In this document: piece by piece, positions 33,629-44,869 of the stretch
How the letters are laid out: each line of letters opens with the position of its first letter
Numbering within the stretch: the first letter of the stretch is position 1
NCBI GenBank assembly: GCA_018842655.1
Contig: JAGTWN010000004.1
Span: forward strand, 496,001-560,000
Origin: Candidatus Pantoea haifensis
GTDB lineage: Bacteria > Pseudomonadota > Gammaproteobacteria > Enterobacterales > Enterobacteriaceae
DNA: 64,000 nucleotides
Direction: 5' to 3'
The notes under the pieces: generated by a model
Seen by the model: the letters and a program-made list of their open reading frames with translations, nothing else
The model's database searches: none
Told to the model about the DNA's origin: nothing
Translations under genes and position numbers: made by a program

Positions 33629-34780
33629 ATGCCAACCTGGTCACGTCCTGTGATGTTGCTGCTTTGCGGCTTGCTGCTAATGACAGTGTCAATTGCGGTA
33701 CTTAATACACTTGTTCCGCTGTGGTTAACTCATGATTTACTGACCACCTGGCAAGTCGGTGTTGTCAGCTCATCGTATTACACGGGGAATCTGGCCGGTA
33801 CGCTGTTGGCAGGATGGTTCATTAAGCATTATGGATTTAACCGCAGCTACTATCTGGCTACGTCATTATTCGCAGCGGCCACCGTTTGCCTGGTGCTGTT
33901 TGACGGCTTCTGGGCGTGGACCACGCTGCGCTTTATTGCCGGCACTGGCTGTGCGCTGATGTGGGTAGTGGTGGAAAGTGCACTGCTTTGTAGCGGCACT
34001 GTCCGTAATCGTGGTCAACTGCTTGCGGCTTATATGATTGTTTACTACCTCGGCACGGTAGCTGGACAATTGCTGGTGAGTAAGGTCTCCACAGATGTTT
34101 TGAGTGTGATCCCCTGGGTCACGGCGCTGGTGATCTGTGCAGTACTGCCGCTGGTGTTTACTCGCGTCTCTTCAGCAAGCGAATCATCTGAAGCTGCGCC
34201 TGGGCGTATCTGGCCAATGCTGCGTCGTCGCAGTTCGCGCCTGGGCGTCAACGGCTGCATTATTTCCGGCATTTTATTGGGTTCACTGTATGGCCTGATG
34301 CCGCTTTATCTGTCACATCAGGGAATGAGCGATGCGAATGTCGGTTACTGGATGGCGCTGTTAGTCAGTGCAGGCATTGTCGGGCAATGGCCGGTTGGTC
34401 GCCTGGCTGATCGCTTTGGCCGTATGCTGGTGCTGCGTGTACAGGTCTTTGTGGTGATTCTCGGTGCGATGGCGATGTTGGCTAATGCCGCGATGGCTCC
34501 GGCACTGTTTGTTTTAGGGCTGGCGGGTTTCACGCTCTATCCTGTGGCGATGTCATGGGCATGTGAAACGGTAGCGCACCATGAGCTGGTCGCGATGAAT
34601 CAGGCTTTATTGATGAGCTATACCGTGGGCAGTCTTGCAGGCCCAGGTATGACAGCGATGTTGATGCAGAATTATTCTGACAGGTTGCTGTTTGTGATGA
34701 TTGCTGCGGTGGCGTTAGTTTATCTGGTTATGCTATTGCGCAAAGCCGATCAGCAGGCGACGCCTGTGGCACACGCCTGA
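33629..34780 (+). CDS. ycaD: MFS transporter YcaD
   Basis: A 383-residue major facilitator with about 12 hydrophobic segments, homologous to E. coli YcaD; the substrate is not known. Conserved stretches are '[11 protein letters not shown]', '[20 protein letters not shown]' and '[20 protein letters not shown]'. The A-loop-type motif '[14 protein letters not shown]' follows TM8. I chose the ATG at 33629, which gives the E. coli N-terminus; the open frame extends to a TTG at 33500 without support. No clear ribosome-binding site is visible. It converges with pflA over a bidirectional terminator. Confidence 0.88.
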   Translation: MPTWSRPVMLLLCGLLLMTVSIAVLNTLVPLWLTHDLLTTWQVGVVSSSYYTGNLAGTLLAGWFIKHYGFNRSYYLATSLFAAATVCLVLFDGFWAWTTLRFIAGTGCALMWVVVESALLCSGTVRNRGQLLAAYMIVYYLGTVAGQLLVSKVSTDVLSVIPWVTALVICAVLPLVFTRVSSASESSEAAPGRIWPMLRRRSSRLGVNGCIISGILLGSLYGLMPLYLSHQGMSDANVGYWMALLVSAGIVGQWPVGRLADRFGRMLVLRVQVFVVILGAMAMLANAAMAPALFVLGLAGFTLYPVAMSWACETVAHHELVAMNQALLMSYTVGSLAGPGMTAMLMQNYSDRLLFVMIAAVALVYLVMLLRKADQQATPVAHA

Positions 34781-34799
34781 TTACAGGGGCTGTAAACAT

Positions 34800-34826
34800 A
34801 AAAAGGGAGCGATAAGCTCCCTTTTT
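34800..34826. terminator. Bidirectional terminator between ycaD and pflA
   Basis: AAAAA-GGGAGC-loop-GCTCCC-TTTTT forms a hairpin with A and T tracts on both sides, placed between the convergent ycaD and pflA genes. Confidence 0.9.
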
Positions 34827-34840
34827 ACTGCGCGTGCAGA

Positions 34841-35580
34841 TTAATACATCACGTTGTGACCATAACCCGCCAGGATGTTTTTCACCCGCTCCATCGTCTC
34901 TTTTGAAGGGGGATGCACACCGTCCAGTTTGTACTCTTCGCCCATCGCCATCCATTTATGCTTGCCCAGCTCATGGTAGGGCAGCAGCTCAATTTTCTCG
35001 ATGTTATCCATATCTTTAGTGAACTCACCCAGGCGGTGTGCCGAGTCGTCGTCATCGGAATAGCCCGGAACCACCACAAAACGTATCCAAGTACGTTTGC
35101 CTTTTTCTGCAAATAGCGGGCAAAATCCAGCGTCCGATGATTTGACACGCCAACCAGAATTTGATGAATATCATCATTCATCTGCTTGAGATCGAGCATG
35201 ACTAAATCCGTGACTTCAAGTAGCTCATCAATCACCGGATCGTAGCGACGCACGAAGCCGTTAGTGTCCAGACAAGTATGAATACCTTCTGCTTTACAGG
35301 CTCGGAACCAGTCACGAACAAACTCAGCCTGCAAGATGGCCTCGCCACCCGACGCCGTTACGCCGCCGCCCGATGCGTTCATGAAGTGTCGATAGGAAAG
35401 CACGTCTGCCATTAAGGCCTCGACGGTGATCTCTTTGCCGCCGTGCGTGTCCCATGTATCACGATTATGGCAATACATGCAGCGCATCAGGCAGCCCTGA
35501 AAAAAGGTAATGAAACGGATGCCGGGACCATCAACGGTTCCGCAGGATTCGAATGAGTGGATACGACCGGTGATTGACAT
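34841..35580 (-). CDS. pflA: Pyruvate formate-lyase activating enzyme PflA (one frameshift as given)
   Basis: PflA is a radical-SAM enzyme that puts the glycyl radical on PflB under anoxia. The 4Fe-4S ligands Cys30, Cys34 and Cys37 are in '[13 protein letters not shown]'. The first frame runs from 35580 to 'RYLQKK' and the rest ('[19 protein letters not shown]' onward) is in another frame. The break is at T5 35102-35106 (or the adjacent CC; plus strand). One added base gives 246 residues, exactly the E. coli length. It follows pflB but has its own spacer of 165 bases. Confidence 0.92.
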
Positions 35581-35701
35581 AGCGATGTATCTCCAGGTAA
35601 GCCCGCCGCAGCGAGCAGCACAATCTGCGTTGTGCTTGAAGCATAAAATCTATTTTGGTTGTGGCCTGAAACAGATAACAGCCAAAGCAGACTTCTGGAT
35701 T

Positions 35702-35723
35702 AAAGGCTCCCGAAGGAGCCTTT
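35702..35723 (-). terminator. Hairpin after pflB
   Basis: A perfect 9-bp stem AAAGGCTCC/GGAGCCTTT with a four-base loop lies 23 bases past the pflB stop on the minus strand. The T tract is short, so read-through into pflA is possible. Confidence 0.7.
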
Positions 35724-35745
35724 GTACTTCGTCAGACAGCCACGG

Positions 35746-38028
35746 TTAAAGCGACTGCGTGAAGGTTCGGGTTATCACATCCTGCTGCTGTTCTTTTGTT
35801 AACGAATTGAAGCGCACAGCATAACCAGAGACGCGGATCGTTAACTGCGGGTATTTCTCTGGATGTTCCATTGCATCTAATAACATGTCGCGATTCATGA
35901 CGTTCACGTTGAGATGCTGACCACCTTCAATATTGTTTTCATGATGGAAATAACCGTCCATCAAACCTGCCAGGTTAGCCTTACGCACGTTGTCATCTTT
36001 GCCTAATGCGTTTGGCACGATAGAGAAGGTGTAGGAAATGCCGTCTTTAGCGTAAGCAAAAGGCAGTTTCGCGACAGAGGTAAGAGAGGCCACCGCACCT
36101 TTTTGATCGCGACCATGCATTGGGTTTGCTCCCGGGCCAAACGGTGCACCCGCGCGACGTCCATCAGGTGTATTACCGGTTTTTTTGCCGTATACCACGT
36201 TCGACGTGATAGTCAGCACTGACTGAGTTGGCACGGCGTTGCGATAGGTTGTCAGTTTCTGAATTTTCTTCATGAAACGTTCAACTAAATCACACGCGAG
36301 GTTATCTACCCGGGCATCGTTATTGCCGAACTGTGGATACTCACCTTCGATGTCGAAATCAACAGCCAGGCCATCTTCGTCACGAATCGGTTTTACTTTT
36401 GCGTATTTAATCGCAGAGAGCGAGTCGGCTGCCACAGACAGGCCGGCAATACCACATGCCATGGTGCGATAAACATCACGATCGTGTAACGCCATCAGTG
36501 ACGCTTCGTAGCTGTATTTATCATGCATATAGTGAATGATATTCAGCGAGGTTACGTACTGTTTAGCTAACCAATCCATGAAATGATCAAGGCGCTCCAT
36601 AACCACGTCAAAATCCAGCACGTCATCAGTGATTTTGTCGCCTTTCGGACCAACCTGCATTTTCAGTTTTTCATCAACGCCACCGTTAATTGCGTACAGC
36701 AGAGTTTTAGCCAGGTTGGCACGAGCCCCGAAGAATTGCATCTGTTTACCGACAATCATCGGGCTGACGCAACAGGCAATGGCATAGTCGTCATTGTCAA
36801 AGTCGGGACGCATCAGATCATCATTTTCATATTGTAATGATGAGGTATCGATGGACACTTTTGCCGCATATTTTTTGAAGTTAACCGGCAATTTTTCTGA
36901 CCACAAAATGGTCATGTTGGGTTCCGGCGAGGGGCCCATCGTGTAAAGCGTATTCAGGAAACGGAAGGTGCTTTTACTGACCAGCGTCCGGCCATCTACA
37001 CCCATACCGGCTAAGGATTCAGTTGCCCAGATAGGGTCACCAGAGAATAATTCATCATATTCTGGCGTACGCAGGAAGCGCACCATACGCAGCTTCATGA
37101 CTAAATGGTCGATCAGTTCTTGCGCCTGCTCTTCATTCAGCTTACCGGCTTTAAGATCGCGTTCAATGTAAATATCAAGGAAAGTAGAAACCCGGCCAAA
37201 CGACATTGCTGCGCCGTTTTGTGATTTAACCGCGGCCAGATAGCCATAATATGTCCACTGAACGGCTTCGGTTGCGTTAGTCGCAGGGCCTGAGATGTCG
37301 TGTCCATATTTTGCTGCCATCTCTTTGATCTGGCCCAGCGCGTGATGCTGATCGGAAATCTCTTCACGTAAACGAATCGTTGCTTCGAGGTTTACGCCAT
37401 TTTCCAGATCGTTCTGTAATGAAGCAAACTGCGCGAATTTATCAGCCATCAAATAGTCGATGCCATAGAGCGCAACGCGACGATAGTCGCCGATAATACG
37501 ACCACGACCATAGGCATCAGGCAAACCGGTCAGAACACCCGACTTACGGCAGCGCAGGATATCCGGTGTATAGACGTCAAACACGCCCTGATTATGCGTT
37601 TTGCGGTATTCGGTAAACACTTTTTTCAGGGCTGGATCGAGTTCACGCCCATAAACCTTACACGATCCTTCCACCATTTTAATGCCGCCAAAAGGAATAA
37701 TAGCGCGCTTTAATGGTGCTTCAGTCTGGAGTCCAACGATCTTTTCAAGAGACTTATTGATATAACCCGCATCATGGGAAGTAATTGTCGAAGCAAGGTC
37801 GGTATCGAAATCAACGGGTGCGTGCGTACGGTTCTCGATTTTAATGCCTTCCAGTACGCTTTCCCAAAGTTGAGTGGTTGCGTCGGTTGCACCTGCCAGG
37901 AAAGATTCATCACCTTCATAAGGTGTGTAGTTTTTCTGGATGAAATCACGTACGTTGACACTGTTTTTCCATTCACCCTCAGCGAATCCTTCCCAGGCCG
38001 AAGCCAGTTTTGCATTAAGTTCGGTCAT
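35746..38028 (-). CDS. pflB: Formate acetyltransferase (pyruvate formate-lyase) PflB
   Basis: PflB converts pyruvate and CoA to acetyl-CoA and formate during anaerobic growth. The 760 residues match E. coli. The catalytic cysteine pair is in 'IACCVSPM' (about 419-420), and the glycyl-radical site is Gly735, counting the initiator Met, in 'RVSGYAVRF'. It lies 70 bases after focA in the focA-pflB operon and is activated by PflA downstream. The frame is intact. Confidence 0.98.
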   Translation of the reverse strand: MTELNAKLASAWEGFAEGEWKNSVNVRDFIQKNYTPYEGDESFLAGATDATTQLWESVLEGIKIENRTHAPVDFDTDLASTITSHDAGYINKSLEKIVGLQTEAPLKRAIIPFGGIKMVEGSCKVYGRELDPALKKVFTEYRKTHNQGVFDVYTPDILRCRKSGVLTGLPDAYGRGRIIGDYRRVALYGIDYLMADKFAQFASLQNDLENGVNLEATIRLREEISDQHHALGQIKEMAAKYGHDISGPATNATEAVQWTYYGYLAAVKSQNGAAMSFGRVSTFLDIYIERDLKAGKLNEEQAQELIDHLVMKLRMVRFLRTPEYDELFSGDPIWATESLAGMGVDGRTLVSKSTFRFLNTLYTMGPSPEPNMTILWSEKLPVNFKKYAAKVSIDTSSLQYENDDLMRPDFDNDDYAIACCVSPMIVGKQMQFFGARANLAKTLLYAINGGVDEKLKMQVGPKGDKITDDVLDFDVVMERLDHFMDWLAKQYVTSLNIIHYMHDKYSYEASLMALHDRDVYRTMACGIAGLSVAADSLSAIKYAKVKPIRDEDGLAVDFDIEGEYPQFGNNDARVDNLACDLVERFMKKIQKLTTYRNAVPTQSVLTITSNVVYGKKTGNTPDGRRAGAPFGPGANPMHGRDQKGAVASLTSVAKLPFAYAKDGISYTFSIVPNALGKDDNVRKANLAGLMDGYFHHENNIEGGQHLNVNVMNRDMLLDAMEHPEKYPQLTIRVSGYAVRFNSLTKEQQQDVITRTFTQSL

Positions 38029-38065
38029 AATATACCTGCCTTATCTAAGAAGACTTTTGCATTCA

Positions 38066-38087
38066 GGCGCAAAGTGACTGTTGCGCC
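38066..38087 (-). promoter_or_regulatory. focA-pflB intergenic hairpin
   Basis: A perfect 7-bp inverted repeat GGCGCAA/TTGCGCC with an 8-base loop lies about 40 bases before the pflB start. There is no T tract. It may stabilise the pflB mRNA after processing and help raise PflB above FocA; this is inferred. Confidence 0.5.
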
Positions 38088-38098
38088 ATCCAAAACGG

Positions 38099-38959
38099 TT
38101 AATGCGCTGAGTCACTACCACGTAAATAGATAACCCAGTAAGTCAACCCGACCAGTAATCCACCCCCGATAATGTTGCCCAGAGTGACAGGGATCAGGTT
38201 GTCGAAAATGAAGTTATTAACAGAGAGCGTCTGAAATTGCGCTGCGCTAGTGCCGGTGGCCTGCCAGAATTCCGGGCCGGAAAAATCACGAATAACGATT
38301 GCAAAGGGGATCAGAAACATATTGGCGATACTGTGCTCAAAACCACTGGCGACGAACATCGCGACCGGCAGAATCATCACCACTAATTTATCTGTCAAGG
38401 TACGACCGGAATAGCTCATCCACACTGCCAGGCATACCATTAAATTGGCCAGGATACCGAGACAAACGGCCTGAATAAAAGTGTGATGCATTTTATGGTC
38501 TGCTGTTTGTAAAACATTTAAGCCCCACGCGCCGTTCGCGAGCATGTGTTCGCCTGCAAACCACATCAATGCGACAAAAAACAATGCGCCACATAAATTA
38601 CCGAGATAGACGTTGAGCCAGTTACGCGCCAGTTGTCCCCAACTAATGCGTCCGCTTGCTTTTGCCACCACAATCAAGACTGTAGATGTAAAAAGATCTG
38701 CGCCGCAGACCACAACCAGCATTAAACCGAGTGAAAAACAGATGCCGCCGATGAGTTTCGCCACACCAAATGGCATGACGCCACTGCCTGTGGTCGCGGT
38801 GATATAGAAAACAAACGCAATTGAAATAAAAACACCGGCCGTAATGGCCAAAAAGAAGGTTGTGAAAGGATGTTTAGTCGCTTTATAAACACCGGCATCT
38901 TCAGCAACTTTTGCCATTGCAGCCGGTAATAATAAATTAAAAGGGTTGTCAGCTTTCAC
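38099..38959 (-). CDS. focA: Formate channel FocA
   Basis: FocA is a pentameric inner-membrane channel for formate of the FNT family. Its 286 residues contain six membrane segments. The FNT signatures 'LFTSTVLIVVAKASGR' and 'GFEHSIANMFLIP' include the pore-gating His. It is first in focA-pflB and has an FNR box upstream. Confidence 0.97.
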   Translation of the reverse strand: MKADNPFNLLLPAAMAKVAEDAGVYKATKHPFTTFFLAITAGVFISIAFVFYITATTGSGVMPFGVAKLIGGICFSLGLMLVVVCGADLFTSTVLIVVAKASGRISWGQLARNWLNVYLGNLCGALFFVALMWFAGEHMLANGAWGLNVLQTADHKMHHTFIQAVCLGILANLMVCLAVWMSYSGRTLTDKLVVMILPVAMFVASGFEHSIANMFLIPFAIVIRDFSGPEFWQATGTSAAQFQTLSVNNFIFDNLIPVTLGNIIGGGLLVGLTYWVIYLRGSDSAH

Positions 38960-39017
38960 ACTAACTATCTCCAGGAGTTGTCTGTAAAAATACTAACAAA
39001 GGAGTAGGACTCAGGAA

Positions 39018-39031
39018 TTGATATAGATCAT
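39018..39031. promoter_or_regulatory. FNR box upstream of focA-pflB
   Basis: TTGATATAGATCAT at 39018-39031 matches the FNR consensus TTGAT-N4-ATCAA at nine of ten positions. It lies about 60 bases before the focA start codon. Anaerobic activation of focA-pflB by FNR is established in E. coli. Confidence 0.75.
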
Positions 39032-39266
39032 ATTTGACGAAAGCATGAAGCCATAAGAAGGAGAATTAATAAGCTTAATTGATTTAAATAACTGAAAAAC
39101 AAGGTTTAAATTTTTTTAAAAAATGCATTAAATTTTTAAATGGTTTTTTTGAGTGTTTATAAAGAATGTTGGTTACGTTGAAATTTGGCATTGAATGTTA
39201 AATAAAATGATAATTGAGTGTAGCGCCTTTTTTAAAGTTGAGATTATTTAACTGATTTATAAAGTC

Positions 39267-39296
39267 AAAAAAAGGCACAGAATTTTAGCTGTGCCT
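39267..39296 (-). terminator. ycaO terminator
   Basis: On the minus strand AGGCACAG-loop-CTGTGCCT is followed by a T run (seven A at 39267-39273 on the plus strand), 45 bases past the ycaO stop. Confidence 0.85.
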
Positions 39297-39340
39297 CTGA
39301 ACGGTGTTTAATCACCCTTTTTAATTGAAACCACTAAATT

Positions 39341-41104
39341 TTATTTTTCTTGCCAGTAACGGCGTTTGGCATTTTGCAATTTTTCATAAGCCGCAAGCAG
39401 TGCCTGATGCGCAGGAAAAGCCTTTAAATCATTGTCAACGGATTGCAGGCCGTAAAATGGCGCTTCGCCACTTATAGCTGCAGAAGCGGCTTCCACAGCG
39501 TTGGCACCATACATACGCATAAAGGCGTGATGATATTGCAAGGGATCGCGCTCATCTTCCATTGACAACAGCAGAAGCGTTTGCAGGCAACGGTAGTAAT
39601 TAGCACGCTCTGGACTGAAAATGGAGCTGTTGAATTCCATTGTCCATTCGGTCCAAATCAGCGCCTGATCTAAATCACCACCGGCGAGCGCCAGCATTGC
39701 TTTAAGCTCGCCAATACGCAGCGTGTACCAACCGTTGTCTTTGCCTGTTGCCAGGCCGAGCAATTCCCGTACACGGGTGAAATCATCGAAGCCTTCATCG
39801 TCAAGCTGTGTAATCAAATCCAGATATTTTTCTGAATCCCAGTTGCTTTCCGGCAGTGCTAATAAGGTTTCACGGATGCCTGCCCCCATGCTGTTATTGG
39901 CAAGCATTAAATCTTCTGCCGGGTAAATATCAGACATGCCAGGCACGATGATACGGCAAGCATAGACGCCAAGATGTTCGTAATCGGCGATATAAACGTC
40001 CTGACCTTCCGCACGGAAAATGGCCATCAGCGTGTCAAATTCTTGCTCTGTTGTCCCGTCAAACTTCCAGTCAACAAAGGCGTAGTCAGCTGTTTCTTTA
40101 AACAAATCCCAGGAGATCAAGCCGCTGGAATCGATAAAATGCGTTTCGAGGTTGGCATGTTCAGCCACTTCTTCATCATCAAACGTTGGCGGTGTGAAGA
40201 CGTCTAAATCTTTCAGGCTGCGACCCTGAAGTAATTCAGTAACGGTACGCTCGAGCGCCACACCAAAATCAGGATGCGCACCGAACGAAGCAAAACAGGT
40301 GCCGTTTGCTGGATTAAACAGTACGACGCAAATAACCGGATATTTCCCGCCTAATGAGGCATCGTATGCAAAAATCGGAAAACCTTCATCTTCCAGGCGA
40401 GCGATAGCTTCAACCACGCCAGGATAACGCTGCATCACAGCTTCGGGAATGGCAGGAAGGCTGATTGCTTCTGCAATGATTCGGTTTTTAATATAACGCT
40501 CAAAAACTTCAGAAAGCCCCTGCACACGAGCTTCGTTAGCCGTATTACCCGCCGACATGCCGTTAGAAACGTACAGATTGCCAATGATATTCATTGGAAT
40601 GTAAACCGTCTGCTGATCTGACTGGCGCGTAAACGGCAGGGCGCAAATACCGCGCTTGCTGTTGCCAGACTGAAGATCCACTAACTCCGCAGCGGTAAGT
40701 GCATTGTCCGGATCGTAAAAGGCACGAAGGCGCGCATCAAGAATCCCTTCGGGTAAAGCACCGTCTGCCGGTAACGGGAACCATTTTTCATTGGGATAAT
40801 GAACAAAGTCACCTTTGGCAATCGCATTGCCTAACCAAAAATCAGCAAAGAAATAGTTAGTTGAGAGACGTTCGAAATATTCGCCTAACGCTGAAGCCAG
40901 GGCCGCTTTTTTGCTGGCACCTTTGCCGTTAGTGAAACAAAGGGGGCAGTCACGGTCACGAATATGCACTGACCAGACGTGCGGAACAGGGTTTAGCCAG
41001 GAGGCTTCTTCAATATTAAAACCAAGCTCCTGCAGTTTATGCTGGAAGCGTGCGATGGAGTCTTCCAGTGCGGCATCTTTGCCTGGGATAAAAGTTTGCG
41101 TCAT
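39341..41104 (-). CDS. ycaO: YcaO cyclodehydratase-family protein
   Basis: A 587-residue YcaO-domain protein, the family founder. YcaO domains bind ATP and activate amide backbones. E. coli YcaO is implicated in beta-methylthiolation of ribosomal protein S12 together with RimO. The ATP-binding part spans about 60-400 ('GKGASKKAALASALGEYFERLS', 'NEARVQGLSEVFERY'), followed by a TPR-like helical C-terminal region. I chose the ATG at 41104 (MTQTFIPGKDAALEDS) rather than 41149. There is no adjacent precursor peptide or dehydrogenase, so this is not a natural-product cluster. Confidence 0.93.
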   Translation of the reverse strand: MTQTFIPGKDAALEDSIARFQHKLQELGFNIEEASWLNPVPHVWSVHIRDRDCPLCFTNGKGASKKAALASALGEYFERLSTNYFFADFWLGNAIAKGDFVHYPNEKWFPLPADGALPEGILDARLRAFYDPDNALTAAELVDLQSGNSKRGICALPFTRQSDQQTVYIPMNIIGNLYVSNGMSAGNTANEARVQGLSEVFERYIKNRIIAEAISLPAIPEAVMQRYPGVVEAIARLEDEGFPIFAYDASLGGKYPVICVVLFNPANGTCFASFGAHPDFGVALERTVTELLQGRSLKDLDVFTPPTFDDEEVAEHANLETHFIDSSGLISWDLFKETADYAFVDWKFDGTTEQEFDTLMAIFRAEGQDVYIADYEHLGVYACRIIVPGMSDIYPAEDLMLANNSMGAGIRETLLALPESNWDSEKYLDLITQLDDEGFDDFTRVRELLGLATGKDNGWYTLRIGELKAMLALAGGDLDQALIWTEWTMEFNSSIFSPERANYYRCLQTLLLLSMEDERDPLQYHHAFMRMYGANAVEAASAAISGEAPFYGLQSVDNDLKAFPAHQALLAAYEKLQNAKRRYWQEK

Positions 41105-41414
41105 GGTGCCGCTCTCTCTGTTATAGGTGTGCGTAAAGCGCGCAATCATACGGATTTTGCTGCCTGTTCGCTATTAAGGTGCAATAAATTTCTGTTGGCT
41201 GTTCTGCACGCTTTTTTCTGTCAGCCCGGCCCGAAAAACGTTTCACGGAAGATGCGTTACAAAATTTCAGGACGTTATGCATTCGTAACATAACCTGCCG
41301 GGCGGCAGATTCAGAAAATGTGATCGCGACCTGATTTGTGATTGCAGCCGCCGAGACGCAGTGATAAAACCGATACGTTATTCATAACCGTTCTATATGA
41401 CAGTGGTGAGGGAA
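41105..41414. other. ycaO-serC divergent spacer
   Basis: About 310 bases without a gene. It must hold the promoters of both ycaO and serC. TGTGA at 41319-41323 is half of a possible CRP site but the other half is poor. E. coli has ycaP here; it is absent. Confidence 0.4.
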
Positions 41415-42500
41415 ATGACACAAATTTATAATTTTAGCTCCGGGCCCGCGATGCTACCGGTAGAAGTGCTCCGTCGTGCAGAACAAGAACTGACAAACTG
41501 GCATGGCCTGGGCACCTCCGTAATGGAGATCAGTCACCGCAGCAAGGAATTTATTCAGGTAGCGGAAGAAGCCGAACAGGACTTTCGTGATCTGCTAAAA
41601 ATACCGGCTAATTACAAAGTTTTATTCTGTCATGGCGGCGCGCGTGCGCAATTCGCTGCTGTACCGGGTAACTTGCTGGGTAGCGTAACCACCGCTGATT
41701 ATATTGATGGCGGCTACTGGGCACACAGCGCGATAAAAGAGGCGGAGAAGTATTGCTTACCCCGCACGCTGGACGTAAAAACCACGCTTGATGGCAAACG
41801 AGCCATTTTGCCAATGCGCGACTGGGATGTCAGCGACGAGGCAGCTTATATTCATTATTGTCCTAACGAAACCATTGACGGCATTGCCATTAACGATCAA
41901 CCCGACTTCGGTAATAAGGTTGTAGTGGCGGATTTCTCCTCAACCATTCTATCCCGTCCTGTTGATGTCAGTCGTTACGGTGTGATCTATGCAGGCGCGC
42001 AAAAGAATGTTGGCCCGGCAGGCTTAACACTCGTCATCGTGCGTGAAGATTTATTGGGTAAAGCCCATCCTTATGTGCCATCTATCCTGGATTACAAGGT
42101 ATTGGCAGAAAATGATTCAATGTTTAACACGCCGCCAACGTTTGCCTGGTACCTTTCTGGCCTGGTATTTAAGTGGTTAAAAGAGAAGGGTGGAGTGAGT
42201 GAGATTGATAAAATCAATCAGGCTAAAGCAGACTTGTTGTATGGCTTGATTGATAAAAGCGATTTTTACCGCAACGATGTGGCAGCCAACAACCGTTCGC
42301 GCATGAATATTCCGTTCCAGCTAAGCGACGCGTCGCTGGATAAACTGTTTCTGGAAGAGTCTTTCAAGGCGGGTTTACATGCGCTGAAAGGCCACCGTGT
42401 AGTGGGCGGCATGCGTGCATCTATTTACAACGCCATGCCGCTGGACGGTGTGAAAGCCCTGACTGATTTTATGGTTGAATTTGAACGCCGCCACGGCTGA
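41415..42500 (+). CDS. serC: Phosphoserine aminotransferase SerC
   Basis: SerC is a PLP aminotransferase of serine and pyridoxine 5'-phosphate synthesis. I chose the ATG at 41415, preceded by GAGGGA, giving 361 residues ([14 protein letters not shown]); an ATG at 41397 would add six. The PLP lysine is Lys197 in '[10 protein letters not shown]'. It forms the conserved serC-aroA operon with the next gene, linking serine and aromatic (enterobactin precursor) synthesis. Confidence 0.96.
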   Translation: MTQIYNFSSGPAMLPVEVLRRAEQELTNWHGLGTSVMEISHRSKEFIQVAEEAEQDFRDLLKIPANYKVLFCHGGARAQFAAVPGNLLGSVTTADYIDGGYWAHSAIKEAEKYCLPRTLDVKTTLDGKRAILPMRDWDVSDEAAYIHYCPNETIDGIAINDQPDFGNKVVVADFSSTILSRPVDVSRYGVIYAGAQKNVGPAGLTLVIVREDLLGKAHPYVPSILDYKVLAENDSMFNTPPTFAWYLSGLVFKWLKEKGGVSEIDKINQAKADLLYGLIDKSDFYRNDVAANNRSRMNIPFQLSDASLDKLFLEESFKAGLHALKGHRVVGGMRASIYNAMPLDGVKALTDFMVEFERRHG

Positions 42501-42537
42501 TGATTAAAGCGATACCAGTATGAATGCTGGTGCCAGG

Positions 42538-42556
42538 CCCCGTCGTGAGGCGGGGT
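42538..42556 (+). promoter_or_regulatory. serC-aroA intergenic hairpin
   Basis: CCCCGTC-GTGA-GGCGGGG can form a 7-bp stem with one G-U pair in the 84-base gap. The sequence after it (TCTTCGTATTTTT) is only a poor T tract, so partial termination between serC and aroA is possible but not shown. Confidence 0.5.
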
Positions 42557-42584
42557 CTTCGTATTTTTGAGGATTGAGTTTCAC

Positions 42585-43871
42585 ATGCAGGATTCCCTGA
42601 CGTTACAACCGATTGCGCGCGTTAACGGCACTGTTAATTTGCCTGGCTCTAAAAGCGTGTCAAACCGTGCGCTACTGCTGGCTGCGCTGGCGAAAGGCAC
42701 CACCCGACTGACTAATTTACTCGATAGCGATGACGTTAAACATATGCTCAATGCGCTTACTGTGTTGGGTGTGAGTTATACGCTTTCCGAAGATCGCACC
42801 GTTTGTGAAGTCACAGGGAATGCGGGGCCGCTGCAGTCAACCCAGCCGATAGAATTATTTCTTGGTAATGCGGGTACTGCGATGCGTCCACTGGCGGCGG
42901 CGCTTTGCCTGGGGCAGCAAAATGTGGTGTTGACGGGCGAGCCTCGTATGAAAGAGCGACCAATCGGTCATTTAGTCGATGCGTTACGTCAGGGCGGAGC
43001 GAAAATCGATTATCTGGAAAATACCGATTATCCACCGGTTCATTTGCAGGGTGGATTTACGGGCGGCGACGTTAGTGTTGACGGCAGCGTCTCAAGCCAG
43101 TTTTTAACTGCGCTGTTAATGACGGCTCCGCTGGCAGAGCAAGATACCCAAATCACGATTAAAGGCGATCTGGTATCAAAACCTTACATTGATATCACGC
43201 TACATTTGATGCGTTGTTTTGGCGTGGACGTTGAAAACCAGCACTATCAGCGATTCCTGATTAAAGGGAAGCAGCAGTATCAATCACCGGGTGATTATCT
43301 GGTTGAGGGAGATGCCTCATCAGCGTCCTACTTCCTTGCTGCTGCGGCCATCAAAGGCGGCACCGTGCGGGTAACCGGTATTGGGCGCAAGAGCGTTCAG
43401 GGCGATATCCGCTTCGCCGATGTGCTGGAAAAAATGGGTGCAACCGTTGAGTGGGGCGATGATTACATTGCCTGTACTGCCGGGAAATTGCAGGCTGTTG
43501 ATATGGATATGAATCATATCCCTGATGCGGCGATGACTATTGCTACGGCGGCCTTGTTTGCTGAAGGTACTACACAGTTACGCAATATCTATAACTGGCG
43601 TGTTAAAGAAACCGATCGGTTGTCAGCCATGGCGACAGAATTACGTAAAGTGGGTGCTGAAGTCGAAGAGGGCCATGATTTTATCCGTATCACACCGCCC
43701 ACCACTTTAGTTCACGCTGATATCGGTACCTATAACGATCATCGGATGGCAATGTGTTTTTCGCTGGTGGCGCTGTCCAATACACCTGTGACCATCCTTG
43801 ATCCAGGCTGTACAGCTAAAACTTTCCCTGACTATTTCGAGCAACTGGCCAAAATAAGCCAGACTGCCTGA
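42585..43871 (+). CDS. aroA: 3-phosphoshikimate 1-carboxyvinyltransferase (EPSP synthase) AroA
   Basis: AroA transfers enolpyruvyl from PEP to shikimate 3-phosphate in the shikimate pathway. The ATG at 42585 has GAGGA upstream and gives 428 residues. The N-terminal '[10 protein letters not shown]' (Lys23, Arg28) and '[13 protein letters not shown]' with Gly98 and Pro103 are the class I, glyphosate-sensitive type. '[11 protein letters not shown]' and the Lys/Arg-rich C-terminal '[10 protein letters not shown]' are conserved. It is second in the serC operon and is followed by a terminator. Confidence 0.97.
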   Translation: MQDSLTLQPIARVNGTVNLPGSKSVSNRALLLAALAKGTTRLTNLLDSDDVKHMLNALTVLGVSYTLSEDRTVCEVTGNAGPLQSTQPIELFLGNAGTAMRPLAAALCLGQQNVVLTGEPRMKERPIGHLVDALRQGGAKIDYLENTDYPPVHLQGGFTGGDVSVDGSVSSQFLTALLMTAPLAEQDTQITIKGDLVSKPYIDITLHLMRCFGVDVENQHYQRFLIKGKQQYQSPGDYLVEGDASSASYFLAAAAIKGGTVRVTGIGRKSVQGDIRFADVLEKMGATVEWGDDYIACTAGKLQAVDMDMNHIPDAAMTIATAALFAEGTTQLRNIYNWRVKETDRLSAMATELRKVGAEVEEGHDFIRITPPTTLVHADIGTYNDHRMAMCFSLVALSNTPVTILDPGCTAKTFPDYFEQLAKISQTA

Positions 43872-43879
43872 TGTCACCT

Positions 43880-43911
43880 ATCCGGCGCGTAACCGTGCCG
43901 GATTTCTTTTT
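43880..43911 (+). terminator. aroA terminator
   Basis: ATCCGGC (43880-43886) pairs with GCCGGAT (43897-43903) and is followed by TTCTTTTTC, eight bases after the aroA stop. Confidence 0.75.
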
Positions 43912-44064
43912 CTATGGTCGCATCCTTTCAGAAGTGCTCTGATTTGCCTGTAATTTTTAACCCTGTTTACGCTAAAGAGTAACTAAGATTGCCAGGGAAG
44001 CGTATAATGCCTGCCATTATTAATGGTTCAGATGGCTAAAAAAGCACAGCAACAGGAGAGAATA

Positions 44065-44745
44065 ATGTCAGCGACTGCCCCGGTTATAACTATCGACGGG
44101 CCAAGCGGTGCGGGAAAAGGGACCCTGTGCAAAGCAATGGCTGAATCTTTACAATGGCATTTACTGGATTCAGGTGCTATTTATCGCGTTTTAGCGTTGG
44201 CCGCGTTACATCATCAAGTGGATATTGAATCAGAAGAGGCGCTGGTGCCTATTGCGGCGCATCTTGATGTTCGTTTTCTTTCGCATAAGGGTGATATGCA
44301 GGTCATTCTTGAAGGCGAAGATGTCACGGGTGAAATTCGCACCCAGGAAGTCAGTAACACGGCCTCACGCGTTGCGGCTTTCCCTCGCGTTCGTGAAGCA
44401 CTGTTGCGTCGTCAGCGTGGTTTCCGCGAAGAGCCCGGTTTAATTGCGGACGGAAGAGATATGGGCACCGTTGTTTTCCCCGACGCGCCGGTGAAAATTT
44501 TCCTTGATGCAAGTTCAGAAGAACGCGCCCACCGCCGTATGCTACAGTTGCAGGAGAAGGGCTTTAGTGTTAACTTTGATCGCCTTTTAGCCGAGATAAA
44601 AGAACGCGATGATCGCGATCGCAACCGCGCAATTGCGCCTCTGGTACCTGCAGAAGATGCGCTGGTGCTGGATTCGACACAAATGTCGATTGAGCAAGTG
44701 ATTGATAAAGCGTTGCAATATGCGCGTGAAAAACTGGGCATATAA
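44065..44745 (+). CDS. cmk: Cytidylate kinase Cmk
   Basis: Cmk phosphorylates CMP and dCMP. The P-loop GPSGAGKGT is at 12-20. The ATG at 44065 has AGGAGA upstream and gives 226 residues, matching E. coli apart from its C-terminal end; the frame extends to 44023 without family support. rpsA follows after 124 bases, the conserved cmk-rpsA pairing. E. coli ycaL, which precedes cmk, is absent. Confidence 0.97.
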   Translation: MSATAPVITIDGPSGAGKGTLCKAMAESLQWHLLDSGAIYRVLALAALHHQVDIESEEALVPIAAHLDVRFLSHKGDMQVILEGEDVTGEIRTQEVSNTASRVAAFPRVREALLRRQRGFREEPGLIADGRDMGTVVFPDAPVKIFLDASSEERAHRRMLQLQEKGFSVNFDRLLAEIKERDDRDRNRAIAPLVPAEDALVLDSTQMSIEQVIDKALQYAREKLGI

Positions 44746-44869
44746 TATCCCGGCAAGAACAGAATCGTAATAACCCTGTACCACGGATCCGGTGCTGGGC
44801 ATGTGAAACAACCCCATCCGACATGAAGTCAGATGGACGTTAAATTGAAGAATCCTGAAGATTATCAAT

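Larger units (their letters stand above)
38960..39340. promoter_or_regulatory. focA promoter region (A+T-rich)
   Basis: These 381 bases hold no gene. They are very A+T-rich and contain an FNR box near focA and the ycaO terminator at the far end. In E. coli the same interval carries several FNR-, ArcA- and IHF-dependent promoters; individual -10 and -35 elements could not be assigned here. Confidence 0.6.

Noticed and set aside
39341-41104. YcaO as part of an azole-peptide natural product cluster
   Set aside because: No precursor peptide, dehydrogenase or E1-like partner is nearby, and the sequence matches the ribosome-linked E. coli YcaO.
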